A stretch of 48,654 nucleotides of DNA from Pseudomonadota bacterium (GTDB lineage: Bacteria; Pseudomonadota; Gammaproteobacteria; Steroidobacterales; Steroidobacteraceae). Position numbers and translations under genes: made by a program. Location of the stretch: positions 1 to 48,654 of the forward strand of contig JAEWBG010000027.1 of assembly GCA_023391335.1 (NCBI GenBank), written 5' to 3'. Below the pieces are notes generated by a model. The model was not told where the DNA came from, did not search any database, and saw only the letters and a program-made list of their open reading frames with translations. Positions 19,332 to 27,069 of the stretch are shown in pieces. The stretch's first letter is position 1. The number at the start of each line of letters is the position of its first letter.

Positions 19332-20111
19332 TCAATGCGCCGCGCGATGCGTGAAATAAATAACCGCGGCGCCCAGGACGATAAACGCGAACTGCTTCGC
19401 GCCGGAATTTGGATCGACGCGGCGGTGCAGGCCAGGAATCAGGTCGGCGACCGCGATGTACAAGAAGCTAGAAGCTGCTAGGGCGATCGCATAAGGCAAG
19501 ACGAACCGGGTTTGAGCCAATCCAAAATAAGCAGCAATGCCTCCGAGTACCGAGGTCAGGCTCGTCACCAGATTCAAGGTCAGCGCCTTGGTGCGGGTCA
19601 TGCCTCCGTGCAAGAGAATGGCGAGATCGCCCACTTCCTGCGGAATCTCGTGCGCGATGACGGCGAGGGCAGTGACGACGCCCAAGTGCACGTCGGTCAT
19701 GAACGCCGCGGCGATCAGCACTCCGTCGAGGACGTTATGAAAGCCGTCGCCGATGAGAATTAGAGAGGCCGACGCGGCGTCACGATGCTTGTCGTGCGGC
19801 ACGTGACCTTCGCAAACATCCTGATGGCAATGACGCCACAGCACCATTTTTTCGAGCACGAAGAACAACAGCAGGCCGGCCAGGATCGTCATCCCTATGC
19901 TATGTGCATTAGCGGCGCCCGCACTCTCGATCGCATGCGGAAGCAATCCCAAGAGCGCGGCAGCCAGTAGCGCACCCGTCGCAAAACTCACTAGGTGCGG
20001 CAACACTCGAGCACGAGCCTGCTCGGAAGACAGTAAGAAGACCGATGCCGCAAGCGCACTCGCAGCGCCGCCAAGCGCGGTGAATAGAACGATCCAAACC
20101 AGCAGAGGCAT
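19332..20111 (-). CDS. ZIP family divalent metal transporter
   Basis: The 259-residue inner-membrane protein has about seven to eight hydrophobic helices. Metal-pathway motifs are HNVLDG in helix IV and HEIPQEVGD in helix V. A His-rich loop (WRHCHQDVCEGHVPHDKHRD) lies between helices III and IV, typical of ZIP zinc/iron importers. It sits between pgeF (51 bp upstream) and clpB, an insertion in an otherwise common gene neighbourhood. Zinc is the likeliest substrate. The start ATG at 20111 fits the first helix. Confidence 0.9.
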   Translation of the reverse strand: MPLLVWIVLFTALGGAASALAASVFLLSSEQARARVLPHLVSFATGALLAAALLGLLPHAIESAGAANAHSIGMTILAGLLLFFVLEKMVLWRHCHQDVCEGHVPHDKHRDAASASLILIGDGFHNVLDGVLIAAAFMTDVHLGVVTALAVIAHEIPQEVGDLAILLHGGMTRTKALTLNLVTSLTSVLGGIAAYFGLAQTRFVLPYAIALAASSFLYIAVADLIPGLHRRVDPNSGAKQFAFIVLGAAVIYFTHRAAH

Positions 20112-20162
20112 GTGCGCGGTGTTTCTTAGAAGGAATTGCCGGGGCTGAGCGTAGCACGCATG

Positions 20163-20912
20163 TTATTCGCGCTCGCTCCGTAACCAAATCAGGCTCGCCA
20201 TGCGCCCAGTGCGTTGATCGCGGCGATAGGAGAAAAAGCGCTCGCGATCCGCAAAGCAACGGAAGCCGCCCCCGAAAATGGACGGCACGCCGGCTCGCTC
20301 GAGCGTACGACGCGCAAGTCCATAGAGATCCGCCTGCCAACGCCCGTGTGCGTTCTGGACGAAACTTACCGCGTGCTCGGAATCGACAGCCACGAACTGC
20401 TCTCGCACTTCGGCGCCGACTTCGAATGCATCTTGTTCGATAGCGGGCCCGAGCCAGGCGATGAGTTCGGCGGGATCGCAGTTCAAAGCGCGAATCGTTG
20501 CCTGCAGAACGCCACCTACAAGGCCACGCCAGCCTGCGTGAGCTGCGGCAACACGAGTCCCGGTGCGGTCGCAAAACAGAACCGGCAAACAGTCGGCGGT
20601 CATCACCGCACAAACATTTGAGTTGTGAATGGCAACGGCTGCATCGGCTGCAGGCGGGGCCGAGAATTCCTGCGCCTCAACCACGTCAATTCCATGGATT
20701 TGATTCAACCAGGCGGGTTCTCGAGGGAACTGCGCCGATGTACGAAGGATCTCGCGATTGCGCCGTACTGAGAGGGGATCATCGCCAACGTGCATAGCCA
20801 GATTCAGGCTCTCATACGCTCCGCCACTCACCCCGCCGATCCGGGTCGTCGCGATGGCGCGAACGTTGGGCGGGCACGGCCACTGCGCGTCGATCCAAAC
20901 CGGAGCGGTCAT
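20163..20912 (-). CDS. pgeF: Peptidoglycan editing factor PgeF / YfiH (laccase-domain)
   Basis: The 249-residue member of the YfiH/polyphenol-oxidase family removes wrongly incorporated residues from cell-wall precursors and has multicopper or purine-nucleoside phosphorylase-like activity in other members. The metal-site signature is visible as TADCLPVLFCD and AAAHAGWRGLVGGV, with the expected Cys and His. WLNQIHG lies nearer the N-terminus. Its ATG overlaps the rluD stop (TGATG), so it is translationally coupled to rluD, as is common. Confidence 0.94.
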   Translation of the reverse strand: MTAPVWIDAQWPCPPNVRAIATTRIGGVSGGAYESLNLAMHVGDDPLSVRRNREILRTSAQFPREPAWLNQIHGIDVVEAQEFSAPPAADAAVAIHNSNVCAVMTADCLPVLFCDRTGTRVAAAHAGWRGLVGGVLQATIRALNCDPAELIAWLGPAIEQDAFEVGAEVREQFVAVDSEHAVSFVQNAHGRWQADLYGLARRTLERAGVPSIFGGGFRCFADRERFFSYRRDQRTGRMASLIWLRSERE

Positions 20913-21886
20913 CAGCGCAACTTTTGCGGCGCATGTGCCGCTGCATCTTGCGCGAGCACAGTTAAGAGCGCCTGCATGTCCTCGGGCAGTGGCGCCTCGC
21001 AGGAAATCGGCTTGCCGGTTCGCGGATGCGCGAATGACAAAGCAATTGCGTGCAACGCTTGGCGGCGAAAGCCGCGTAGCGATTCGATTAACTCAGGCGT
21101 TGCGCCCTTCGGCAGCAGCAACCGGCCGCCGTACACGCGGTCGCCGACGAGCGGATAGTGGATGTGCGCCATGTGCACGCGGATCTGGTGCGTGCGGCCC
21201 GTTTCGAGTTTGAGTCTCACATGCGTGTGCCCGCGAAACCGCTGCACGACTCGATAGTGCGTGACTGCGTCACGTCCGTTCTCGCGAATCGCCATTCGGG
21301 TGCGATCCACAGGATGGCGCGAAATCGGCGCATCCACCGTCCCACCGCCCGTCATGACGCCGACGCACACCGCTTCGTATTCGCGTTCGACCTCGCGCGC
21401 TTCGATGGCTCGCACCAAGTTCGCATGCGCTTCGATCGTGCGAGCCACGACCATGAGGCCGCTCGTATCTTTATCCAAACGATGCACGATCCCACTGCGA
21501 GGGATTTGCGTCAGATTCGCATCGAAATGCAGGAGCGCGTTCTGCAAGGTTCCGGCTGGATTGCCGGCACCCGGATGCACCACGAGCCCCGCTGGTTTGT
21601 TGATGACGAGGACGTCGCGATCTTGATGAACAATGTTTAAGGCGATGGCTTCAGGAAGAACGGAATCGTCCTGCGGGAGATCAGCGTTGATCACCACATG
21701 CTCGCCGCCAAGCACCTTGTCTTTCGGACGCAGCTTGTTGCCATCCACAAGCACTTGACCGGCTTCAATCCAGTCTTTGATGCGGGTCCTGGAGTAGTCC
21801 GAGAGCAGTTCGGCAAGCACTTGGTCCAGCCGCTGACCGGCCAATTCGATGGGAATGGTGAGTACGTGTTGGATGGTTTCAGGCAT
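20912..21886 (-). CDS. rluD: 23S rRNA pseudouridine synthase RluD
   Basis: The 324-residue enzyme makes pseudouridines in helix 69 of 23S rRNA (1911/1915/1917 in E. coli numbering). It has an N-terminal S4 RNA-binding domain (AGQRLDQVLAELLSDYSRTRIKDWIEAGQV), and the catalytic motif HRLDKDTSGLMV holds the active-site Asp. It is divergent from bamD and coupled to pgeF. rluD is preferred over rluC because of the bamD/pgeF/clpB neighbourhood. Confidence 0.95.
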   Translation of the reverse strand: MPETIQHVLTIPIELAGQRLDQVLAELLSDYSRTRIKDWIEAGQVLVDGNKLRPKDKVLGGEHVVINADLPQDDSVLPEAIALNIVHQDRDVLVINKPAGLVVHPGAGNPAGTLQNALLHFDANLTQIPRSGIVHRLDKDTSGLMVVARTIEAHANLVRAIEAREVEREYEAVCVGVMTGGGTVDAPISRHPVDRTRMAIRENGRDAVTHYRVVQRFRGHTHVRLKLETGRTHQIRVHMAHIHYPLVGDRVYGGRLLLPKGATPELIESLRGFRRQALHAIALSFAHPRTGKPISCEAPLPEDMQALLTVLAQDAAAHAPQKLR

Positions 21887-21964
21887 GGAACTTGGGTCTG
21901 AAAGCGGGTCTGAAGGAGAAGTCTTTTCGGCGGAACAGAAAACCGCGATCGCATGGGGCTGGGC

Positions 21965-21970
21965 TATACT
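21965..21970 (+). promoter_or_regulatory. Possible -10 box for bamD
   Basis: TATACT lies 41 bp upstream of the bamD start, in the rluD-bamD divergent gap. It matches the -10 consensus at five of six positions. No convincing -35 box stands 16-18 bp upstream, so this is tentative. Confidence 0.35.
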
Positions 21971-22011
21971 CCCGGCCCGCGTACCCTTCCTGAACCGGCA
22001 TAGATTTTCGC

Positions 22012-22794
22012 ATGCGCATCATCCTTTTGACCACGGCGGCCCTGCTGCTCGGCTTGGGCGGCTGCGCTCATAATCGCAACAAAGAACTCGCGGGCGATGC
22101 CGACAAGATCTACGACATGGCCAAGCGGGCCTCGGATCACGGCGACTACGCGACCGCCACGAAGTACTACGAGCAGCTCGAAGCACGCTTTCCCTTCAGC
22201 AACCCAGCGCGCCAAGGACAGCTCGATTTGATGTACGCGTACTACAAGAACAAGGAGCCGGAATCCGCGATCGACCAGGCGGATCAGTTCATCCGAGAAA
22301 ATCCGACGCACCCGCGCGTCGATTATGCGTATTACATCAAAGGGCTCACGCAATTCGAACGCAGCCCTAACTTCCTCGAGCGTTGGTTTCACGCGGATCT
22401 CAACCAGCGTCCGCCATCCGATGCGCGTGCATCCTTCCAGTCCTTCCAAACCCTGGTGCAGAAGTACCCGGAAAGTCAGTACGCAGCCGACGCGCGTCAA
22501 CGCATGATCTTCCTGCGCAATCGCTTGGCCGCTTACGAAGTCTACGTTGCCGACTACTACTTCTCGCGAGGCGCGTACGTGGGTGCCATCAATCGCGCAA
22601 AGTACGCCATCGAAAATTACGACGGAGCTCCGCAGATCAAGCGTGCCCTAGAGATCATGGCCGCCTCTTACCGCCAGATGGGAATGCCGGGGCTCGCTGC
22701 AGACTCTGAAGCCGTGATTCGCGAGAACTATTCCGTCGCCGAATCGACGGATCAGCAACCCGAAAAGAAACATTGGTGGAAGTTTTGGAATTGA
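22012..22794 (+). CDS. bamD: Outer-membrane assembly lipoprotein BamD
   Basis: The 260-residue BAM-complex lipoprotein works with BamA in inserting beta-barrel proteins. It has a lipoprotein signal with lipobox LGGC (Cys18), then TPR repeats (YDMAKRASDHGDYATATKYYEQLEARFPFS and later units) in a YfiO/ComL fold. It ends in a basic/aromatic KKHWWKFWN. It stands opposite rluD, the typical gammaproteobacterial arrangement. Confidence 0.96.
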   Translation: MRIILLTTAALLLGLGGCAHNRNKELAGDADKIYDMAKRASDHGDYATATKYYEQLEARFPFSNPARQGQLDLMYAYYKNKEPESAIDQADQFIRENPTHPRVDYAYYIKGLTQFERSPNFLERWFHADLNQRPPSDARASFQSFQTLVQKYPESQYAADARQRMIFLRNRLAAYEVYVADYYFSRGAYVGAINRAKYAIENYDGAPQIKRALEIMAASYRQMGMPGLAADSEAVIRENYSVAESTDQQPEKKHWWKFWN

Positions 22795-22805
22795 CGCATA
22801 ACCGT

Positions 22806-22834
22806 TTGCGCCTCGAAATCATTTGAGTGCGCAA
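22806..22834. other. Imperfect palindrome after bamD
   Basis: TTGCGC at 22806-22811 pairs with GCGCAA at 22829-22834, and the inner AAAT/ATTT bases also pair. It lies between bamD and nadE and has no T-run, so it may be an attenuating or Rho-assisted hairpin. Confidence 0.4.
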
Positions 22835-22874
22835 GCGACGCTGTAGCGTTGATGACACCAAGGACTAGCTGATC

Positions 22875-24506
22875 ATGTCGGCACCGACTCTGCGCATTGC
22901 GCTCGCCCAATTGAACATGTTCGTTGGCGATGTCGCCGGCAACACTCAACGCGTCATCGAGACCGCTGCTGACGCACGAGATCGCCTCAAGGCTGATCTG
23001 ATGTTGTTCCCCGAATTGAGTCTCTGCGGCTACCCGCCTGAAGATCTGCTCTTTCATAACGGCTTGCGACGCCAGGTGAACTCCGCGCTCGAACGCGTGC
23101 GCACCGAAACGCGCGACATCGCCGTGATGGTTGGGTATCCCGAATACGCGGCGGAAGGCATCTACAACGCAGCGGCGCTGGTTCGGAATGGAAACTTGCT
23201 AGCCAACTATCGCAAGCAAGAGTTGCCGAACTACAAAGTGTTCGACGAGAAGCGCTACTTTGAGCACGGCGGCGAAAGCAAAGTGGTCGAGATCAACGGC
23301 ATTCGCGTCGGCTTGCTGATTTGCGAAGACATCTGGGAGCCAGATCCCGCGCGCAATGCGGCAGCGGCAGGGGCGCAGTTGTTGCTCATCATCAATGGCT
23401 CGCCCTTCTCGGTGAACTACCAAGAGCGCCGTGAAAGCGTCGTGCGCGATCGAGTCCGCGATTGCAGACTGCCCGTCGTGTACTTGAACTTGCTCGGCGG
23501 CCAGGACGAGCTCGTCTTCGATGGCGGCTCGTTCGTCATGGACGCGAGTGGCAACGTGGTCCAGCGCTGTCCACCCTTCGAAGAGGACGTATTCATTGCT
23601 GAGGTCGATTTGGTCGGCGGCAAAGCCGTGCCTCGGCCCGGCGCGATCGAACCGCCGCTATCAGAAGAAGGCAGCGTTTATAACGCCCTGGTACTCGGCG
23701 TGCGCGACTACGTAAGCAAGCATCGATTCCCAGGAATTGTGCTGGGATTGTCGGGCGGCATCGATTCCGCTTTAACGCTCGCGATCGCCGTCGATGCTCT
23801 GGGCGCGGATCGAGTGCACGCCGTCATGATGCCCTCGCGCTACACCTCGCAAATGAGCTTGGAAGATGCCGAACTCGAAGCGAAAACGCTCGGCGTGCGG
23901 TACGACGTGATCTCGATCGAAGGCATGTTCGAAGCTGCGCTCGGAGCGCTGAAGGACGTGTTTGCTGGTCGCGCACCGGACACGACAGAAGAGAACGTGC
24001 AGGCGCGTTGCCGCGGTTTGTTGCTGATGGCGATTTCGAACAAGACCGGCCGCATGGTGCTAACGACCGGCAATAAGAGCGAAATGGCAGTCGGCTACGC
24101 GACGCTGTACGGCGATATGGCCGGCGGATTCGCTCCGATTAAAGATTGCAGCAAGATGCTTGTGTATCGACTCGCGCACTACCGCAATAGCCTCTCGCCA
24201 GCGATTCCGCCACGAGTGATCGAGCGCCCGCCGTCAGCCGAGTTGCGCCCGGATCAGAAAGATTCGGATTCGCTGCCTCCGTACGAAGTGCTCGATGCAA
24301 TCCTTGAGCTCTTCATCGAAGACAATTTGTCAGTCGATGAAATCTCTGCCCGCGGCTTCGATCGCGCGACGGTCGGCCGCGTGCTCGATATGGTGAAACG
24401 CAACGAATACAAACGCCGCCAGGCACCTCCTGGCGTTCGCATCAGCGATCGTGCGTTTGGACGCGATTGGCGATATCCGATCACCTCTGGATATCGGACG
24501 CGATAG
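22875..24506 (+). CDS. nadE: Glutamine-dependent NAD+ synthetase
   Basis: The 543-residue two-domain enzyme makes NAD+ from deamido-NAD with glutamine and ATP. The N-terminal nitrilase-type glutaminase domain has its triad in FPELSLCGY (Glu), RKQELPNYKVFDEKRYF (Lys) and LLICEDIW (Cys). The C-terminal synthetase domain has the PP-loop LSGGIDSALTLA near residue 292. It is convergent with sucD across a short hairpin repeat. Family length for the glutamine-dependent type fits well. Confidence 0.97.
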   Translation: MSAPTLRIALAQLNMFVGDVAGNTQRVIETAADARDRLKADLMLFPELSLCGYPPEDLLFHNGLRRQVNSALERVRTETRDIAVMVGYPEYAAEGIYNAAALVRNGNLLANYRKQELPNYKVFDEKRYFEHGGESKVVEINGIRVGLLICEDIWEPDPARNAAAAGAQLLLIINGSPFSVNYQERRESVVRDRVRDCRLPVVYLNLLGGQDELVFDGGSFVMDASGNVVQRCPPFEEDVFIAEVDLVGGKAVPRPGAIEPPLSEEGSVYNALVLGVRDYVSKHRFPGIVLGLSGGIDSALTLAIAVDALGADRVHAVMMPSRYTSQMSLEDAELEAKTLGVRYDVISIEGMFEAALGALKDVFAGRAPDTTEENVQARCRGLLLMAISNKTGRMVLTTGNKSEMAVGYATLYGDMAGGFAPIKDCSKMLVYRLAHYRNSLSPAIPPRVIERPPSAELRPDQKDSDSLPPYEVLDAILELFIEDNLSVDEISARGFDRATVGRVLDMVKRNEYKRRQAPPGVRISDRAFGRDWRYPITSGYRTR

Positions 24507-24554
24507 CGCCGGTCGCTTCGAAGCTTGCTTGCGAGCGAGAGTGCCTAGATCAGC

Positions 24555-24606
24555 GCCCCCTACCTAACCTTCCCCCGCAAGCGCGAGAAGGCTGGGATGG
24601 GGGCGT
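24555..24606. repeat. CCCCCGCAAGCG hairpin repeat between nadE and sucD
   Basis: GCCCCC at the left pairs with GGGGGC at the right, enclosing ACCTTCCCCCGCAAGCGCG. The inner motif recurs at 43285-43320. It lies between convergent genes and may act as a bidirectional terminator. Hairpins of this general form are widespread in proteobacterial genomes. Confidence 0.6.
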
Positions 24607-24609
24607 GTG

Positions 24610-25698
24610 TTACTTCTTCTTGGCCGGCTTCGCAGTCTTCTTGGCTGGCTTCGCCGCCTTCGTGGCCTTCTTAGGCGCTGAGGTCTTTTTGGCGGGCTTG
24701 GCCTTCGCCGTTACCTTGGCCTTGGCCTTCGCCTTCACTGCGCCCTTCGCCTTCGCAGACTTCACCGGCGCCGACTTCTTCGCAACTTTCGCCGGCTTGC
24801 TGGCCGCAGCCTTCTTTTTGGCGCCCTTCTTGGCAAGCTGTTCCGCGATGGCCTTGCCCAGATCCGCAGGACTCTTGACGGTGCGAACGCCCGCGCGCTC
24901 GAGCGCTGCAAATTTGTCTGCGGCCGTGCCTTTACCGCCTGACACGATTGCTCCAGCGTGTCCCATGCGCTTTCCCGGAGGCGCGGTCACACCGGCGATA
25001 TAGGCAACGACGGGCTTAGTGACGTTCTCGCGAATGAACTCCGCAGCCGCCTCTTCATCGCTGCCGCCGATCTCGCCGACCATGATGATGCCCTCGGTCT
25101 GCGGATCATCTTCGAAGCGCGCAAGCACATCGATGAAGTTCATTCCACGGACCGGATCGCCGCCGATTCCGACGCACGTGCTCTGTCCCAAGCCGGCGTT
25201 TGTGGTCTGGAACACGGCTTCATACGTCAAGGTGCCGGAGCGCGAGACGATGCCGATCTTGCCCTTCTTGTGAATGAAGCCCGGCATGATGCCGATCTTG
25301 CATTCGCCCGGCGTGATGATGCCAGGGCAATTCGGACCAATCAGCAAGCTGCCATAGCTTGCGAGCGCGGCTTTCACGCGCACCATATCGTTCACCGGAA
25401 TGCCTTCTGTGATGCAGACGATCAACTCGATGCCGGCATCGGCTGCTTCAAGAATCGAATCTGCCGCGTACGGCGCCGGCACATAGATCATGCTGACCGT
25501 TGCACCGGTTTCCTTCACCGCCTCGCGGACGGTATTGAAGACGGGGAGCCCTAAGTGCTTTTCACCGCCGCGCCCTGGTGTGACACCGCCAACCAGCTTT
25601 GTGCCGTAGGCGAGGCACTGCTCCGAATGGAATGTGCCCTGCTTTCCGGTGAAGCCTTGGCAGATGACGCGGGTGTTCTTGTTTACGAGGATGCTCAT
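24610..25698 (-). CDS. sucD: Succinyl-CoA synthetase alpha subunit with Lys/Ala-rich tail
   Basis: The 362-residue alpha subunit of the TCA-cycle enzyme interconverts succinyl-CoA and succinate with nucleotide phosphorylation. The start at 25698 (MSILVNKNTRVICQGFTG) matches the family; the open frame extends 48 codons upstream into sucC, but that part is not family-like. The CoA-binding Rossmann domain and active-site phosphohistidine segment GHAGAIVSGGKGTA are intact. The normal chain is about 290 residues; here another 70 or so follow, a Lys/Ala/Pro/Thr-rich, histone-H1-like tail (AKKTAKPAKKK at the end). The tail is unusual for this enzyme. sucC lies 58 bp upstream. Confidence 0.95.
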   Translation of the reverse strand: MSILVNKNTRVICQGFTGKQGTFHSEQCLAYGTKLVGGVTPGRGGEKHLGLPVFNTVREAVKETGATVSMIYVPAPYAADSILEAADAGIELIVCITEGIPVNDMVRVKAALASYGSLLIGPNCPGIITPGECKIGIMPGFIHKKGKIGIVSRSGTLTYEAVFQTTNAGLGQSTCVGIGGDPVRGMNFIDVLARFEDDPQTEGIIMVGEIGGSDEEAAAEFIRENVTKPVVAYIAGVTAPPGKRMGHAGAIVSGGKGTAADKFAALERAGVRTVKSPADLGKAIAEQLAKKGAKKKAAASKPAKVAKKSAPVKSAKAKGAVKAKAKAKVTAKAKPAKKTSAPKKATKAAKPAKKTAKPAKKK

Positions 25699-25705
25699 AG
25701 GAATG

Positions 25706-25733
25706 GTGACTGGCGGATAGTGACTAGCGGATG
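25706..25733. repeat. GTGACTGGCGGATA 14-mer pair between sucC and sucD
   Basis: Two tandem 14-bp units, each two heptamers (GTGACTG GCGGATA and GTGACTA GCGGATG), lie in the 58-bp sucC-sucD gap just upstream of the sucD start. The units are the same as in the 5542-5571 arm. No inverted partner lies nearby. Confidence 0.8.
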
Positions 25734-25756
25734 GTCGAAGAATCGCAGAGCTCGGA

Positions 25757-26923
25757 TTACTGCGCCTTTGCCTCGGCGACGACCTTCTTCGCAGCGTCGG
25801 TGAGATCTTTTGCAGCGATGATGGCGAGGCCGCTTTCCGCAAGCAGTTTGCGGCCCTGCTCGGCGTTTGTGCCTTCGATTCGCACCACGACCGGCACGCT
25901 TACACCCACATCTTTGACGGCGTGAATGATGCCTTCGGCGATCATGTCGCAACGAACGATACCGCCGAAAATGTTTACGAGAATGGCGCGAACATTCTTA
26001 TTCGAAAGAATGAGATTGAACGCTGCGGTCACCCGTTCGCGCGTGGCACCGCCGCCGACGTCCAAGAAGTTCGCAGGTGCGCCGCCATGCAGTTTGATGA
26101 GGTCCATGGTGGCCATCGCAAGACCGGCGCCGTTCACCATGCATGCGATATCGCCATCGAGCGAAACGTAATTCAGTTCGTGCTGAGCGGCGGCACGCTC
26201 CATTTCGTCTTCTTGGCTGGCGTCGCGCCACGACGCGAGTTCCTTCTGCCGGAACAGTGCGTTGTCCTCGATGTTGATCTTGGCATCGAGCGCGACGAGC
26301 TTGCCACCGTCCGTCACGATCAGAGGATTCACTTCCACCAAGCTCGCATCTTTCTCCAGGTAGAGCTTGTACAGCGCGTTCGCAATCGCTCCGAATTCCT
26401 CAACCTGCTTGCCCTTTAATCCAAGTCCGAAGGCCAAGACGCGAGCTTGCGAGGGTTGCAGCCCCGCTGCCGGATGAATATTTACGCGGATGATCTTCTC
26501 AGGCGTGTGGGCAGCGACCTCTTCGATGTCCATGCCGCCCGCAGCCGACGCGATGAATGCGATGTGGCCTTTGTCCCGATTCAGCACCAAGCTTAGGTAC
26601 AGCTCGCGCGCGATCTTCGATCCTTCTTCGACGAAGACCTGATTGATCGGCAGGCCTTCTGGGCCGGTTTGATGGGTGACGAGACGTCGACCGAACATGC
26701 CTTCGGCGGCGTTGGCCGCACCATCAGGCGAATCGACGAGCTTGACGCCGCCCGCTTTACCGCGACCGCCAGCGTGGACTTGAGCCTTCACGACCCATTT
26801 GGAACCGCCAATCTTGCGAGCTGCATCGGCCGCCTCGGCCGGATTGTTGGCGACGAACCCTTTCGGGACCGGGATTCCGTATTGGGCGAACAGCTGCTTG
26901 GATTGGTATTCGTGGAGGTTCAT
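25757..26923 (-). CDS. sucC: Succinyl-CoA synthetase beta subunit (ADP-forming type)
   Basis: The 388-residue ATP-grasp beta subunit begins MNLHEYQSKQLFAQYGIPVPKG. It has VKAQVHAGGRGKAGGVK in the ATP-grasp domain, EVNPLIVT with the metal-binding acidic site, and the C-terminal ligase domain with NIFGGIVRCDMIAEGI. It pairs with sucD downstream. It is divergent from pilS. Confidence 0.97.
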   Translation of the reverse strand: MNLHEYQSKQLFAQYGIPVPKGFVANNPAEAADAARKIGGSKWVVKAQVHAGGRGKAGGVKLVDSPDGAANAAEGMFGRRLVTHQTGPEGLPINQVFVEEGSKIARELYLSLVLNRDKGHIAFIASAAGGMDIEEVAAHTPEKIIRVNIHPAAGLQPSQARVLAFGLGLKGKQVEEFGAIANALYKLYLEKDASLVEVNPLIVTDGGKLVALDAKINIEDNALFRQKELASWRDASQEDEMERAAAQHELNYVSLDGDIACMVNGAGLAMATMDLIKLHGGAPANFLDVGGGATRERVTAAFNLILSNKNVRAILVNIFGGIVRCDMIAEGIIHAVKDVGVSVPVVVRIEGTNAEQGRKLLAESGLAIIAAKDLTDAAKKVVAEAKAQ

Positions 26924-27069
26924 GGATAGTCTGCGGTCGGTCTGTAGACTTGGGGTGGGCTCAAGCGAAGGCCGCGTATTCTGGATTAAATGGCGAGCGA
27001 TGCAAAGAAATCGGGCCAGATTTCTCGCGTAGAACCCACTAAATCAGCCACACGAGCGTCGTCATACAA

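Noticed and set aside
25699..25842. N-terminal extension of the sucD frame
   Set aside because: The 48 extra residues overlap sucC and the heptamer repeat and do not resemble the family; MSILVNKNTRV is the normal start.
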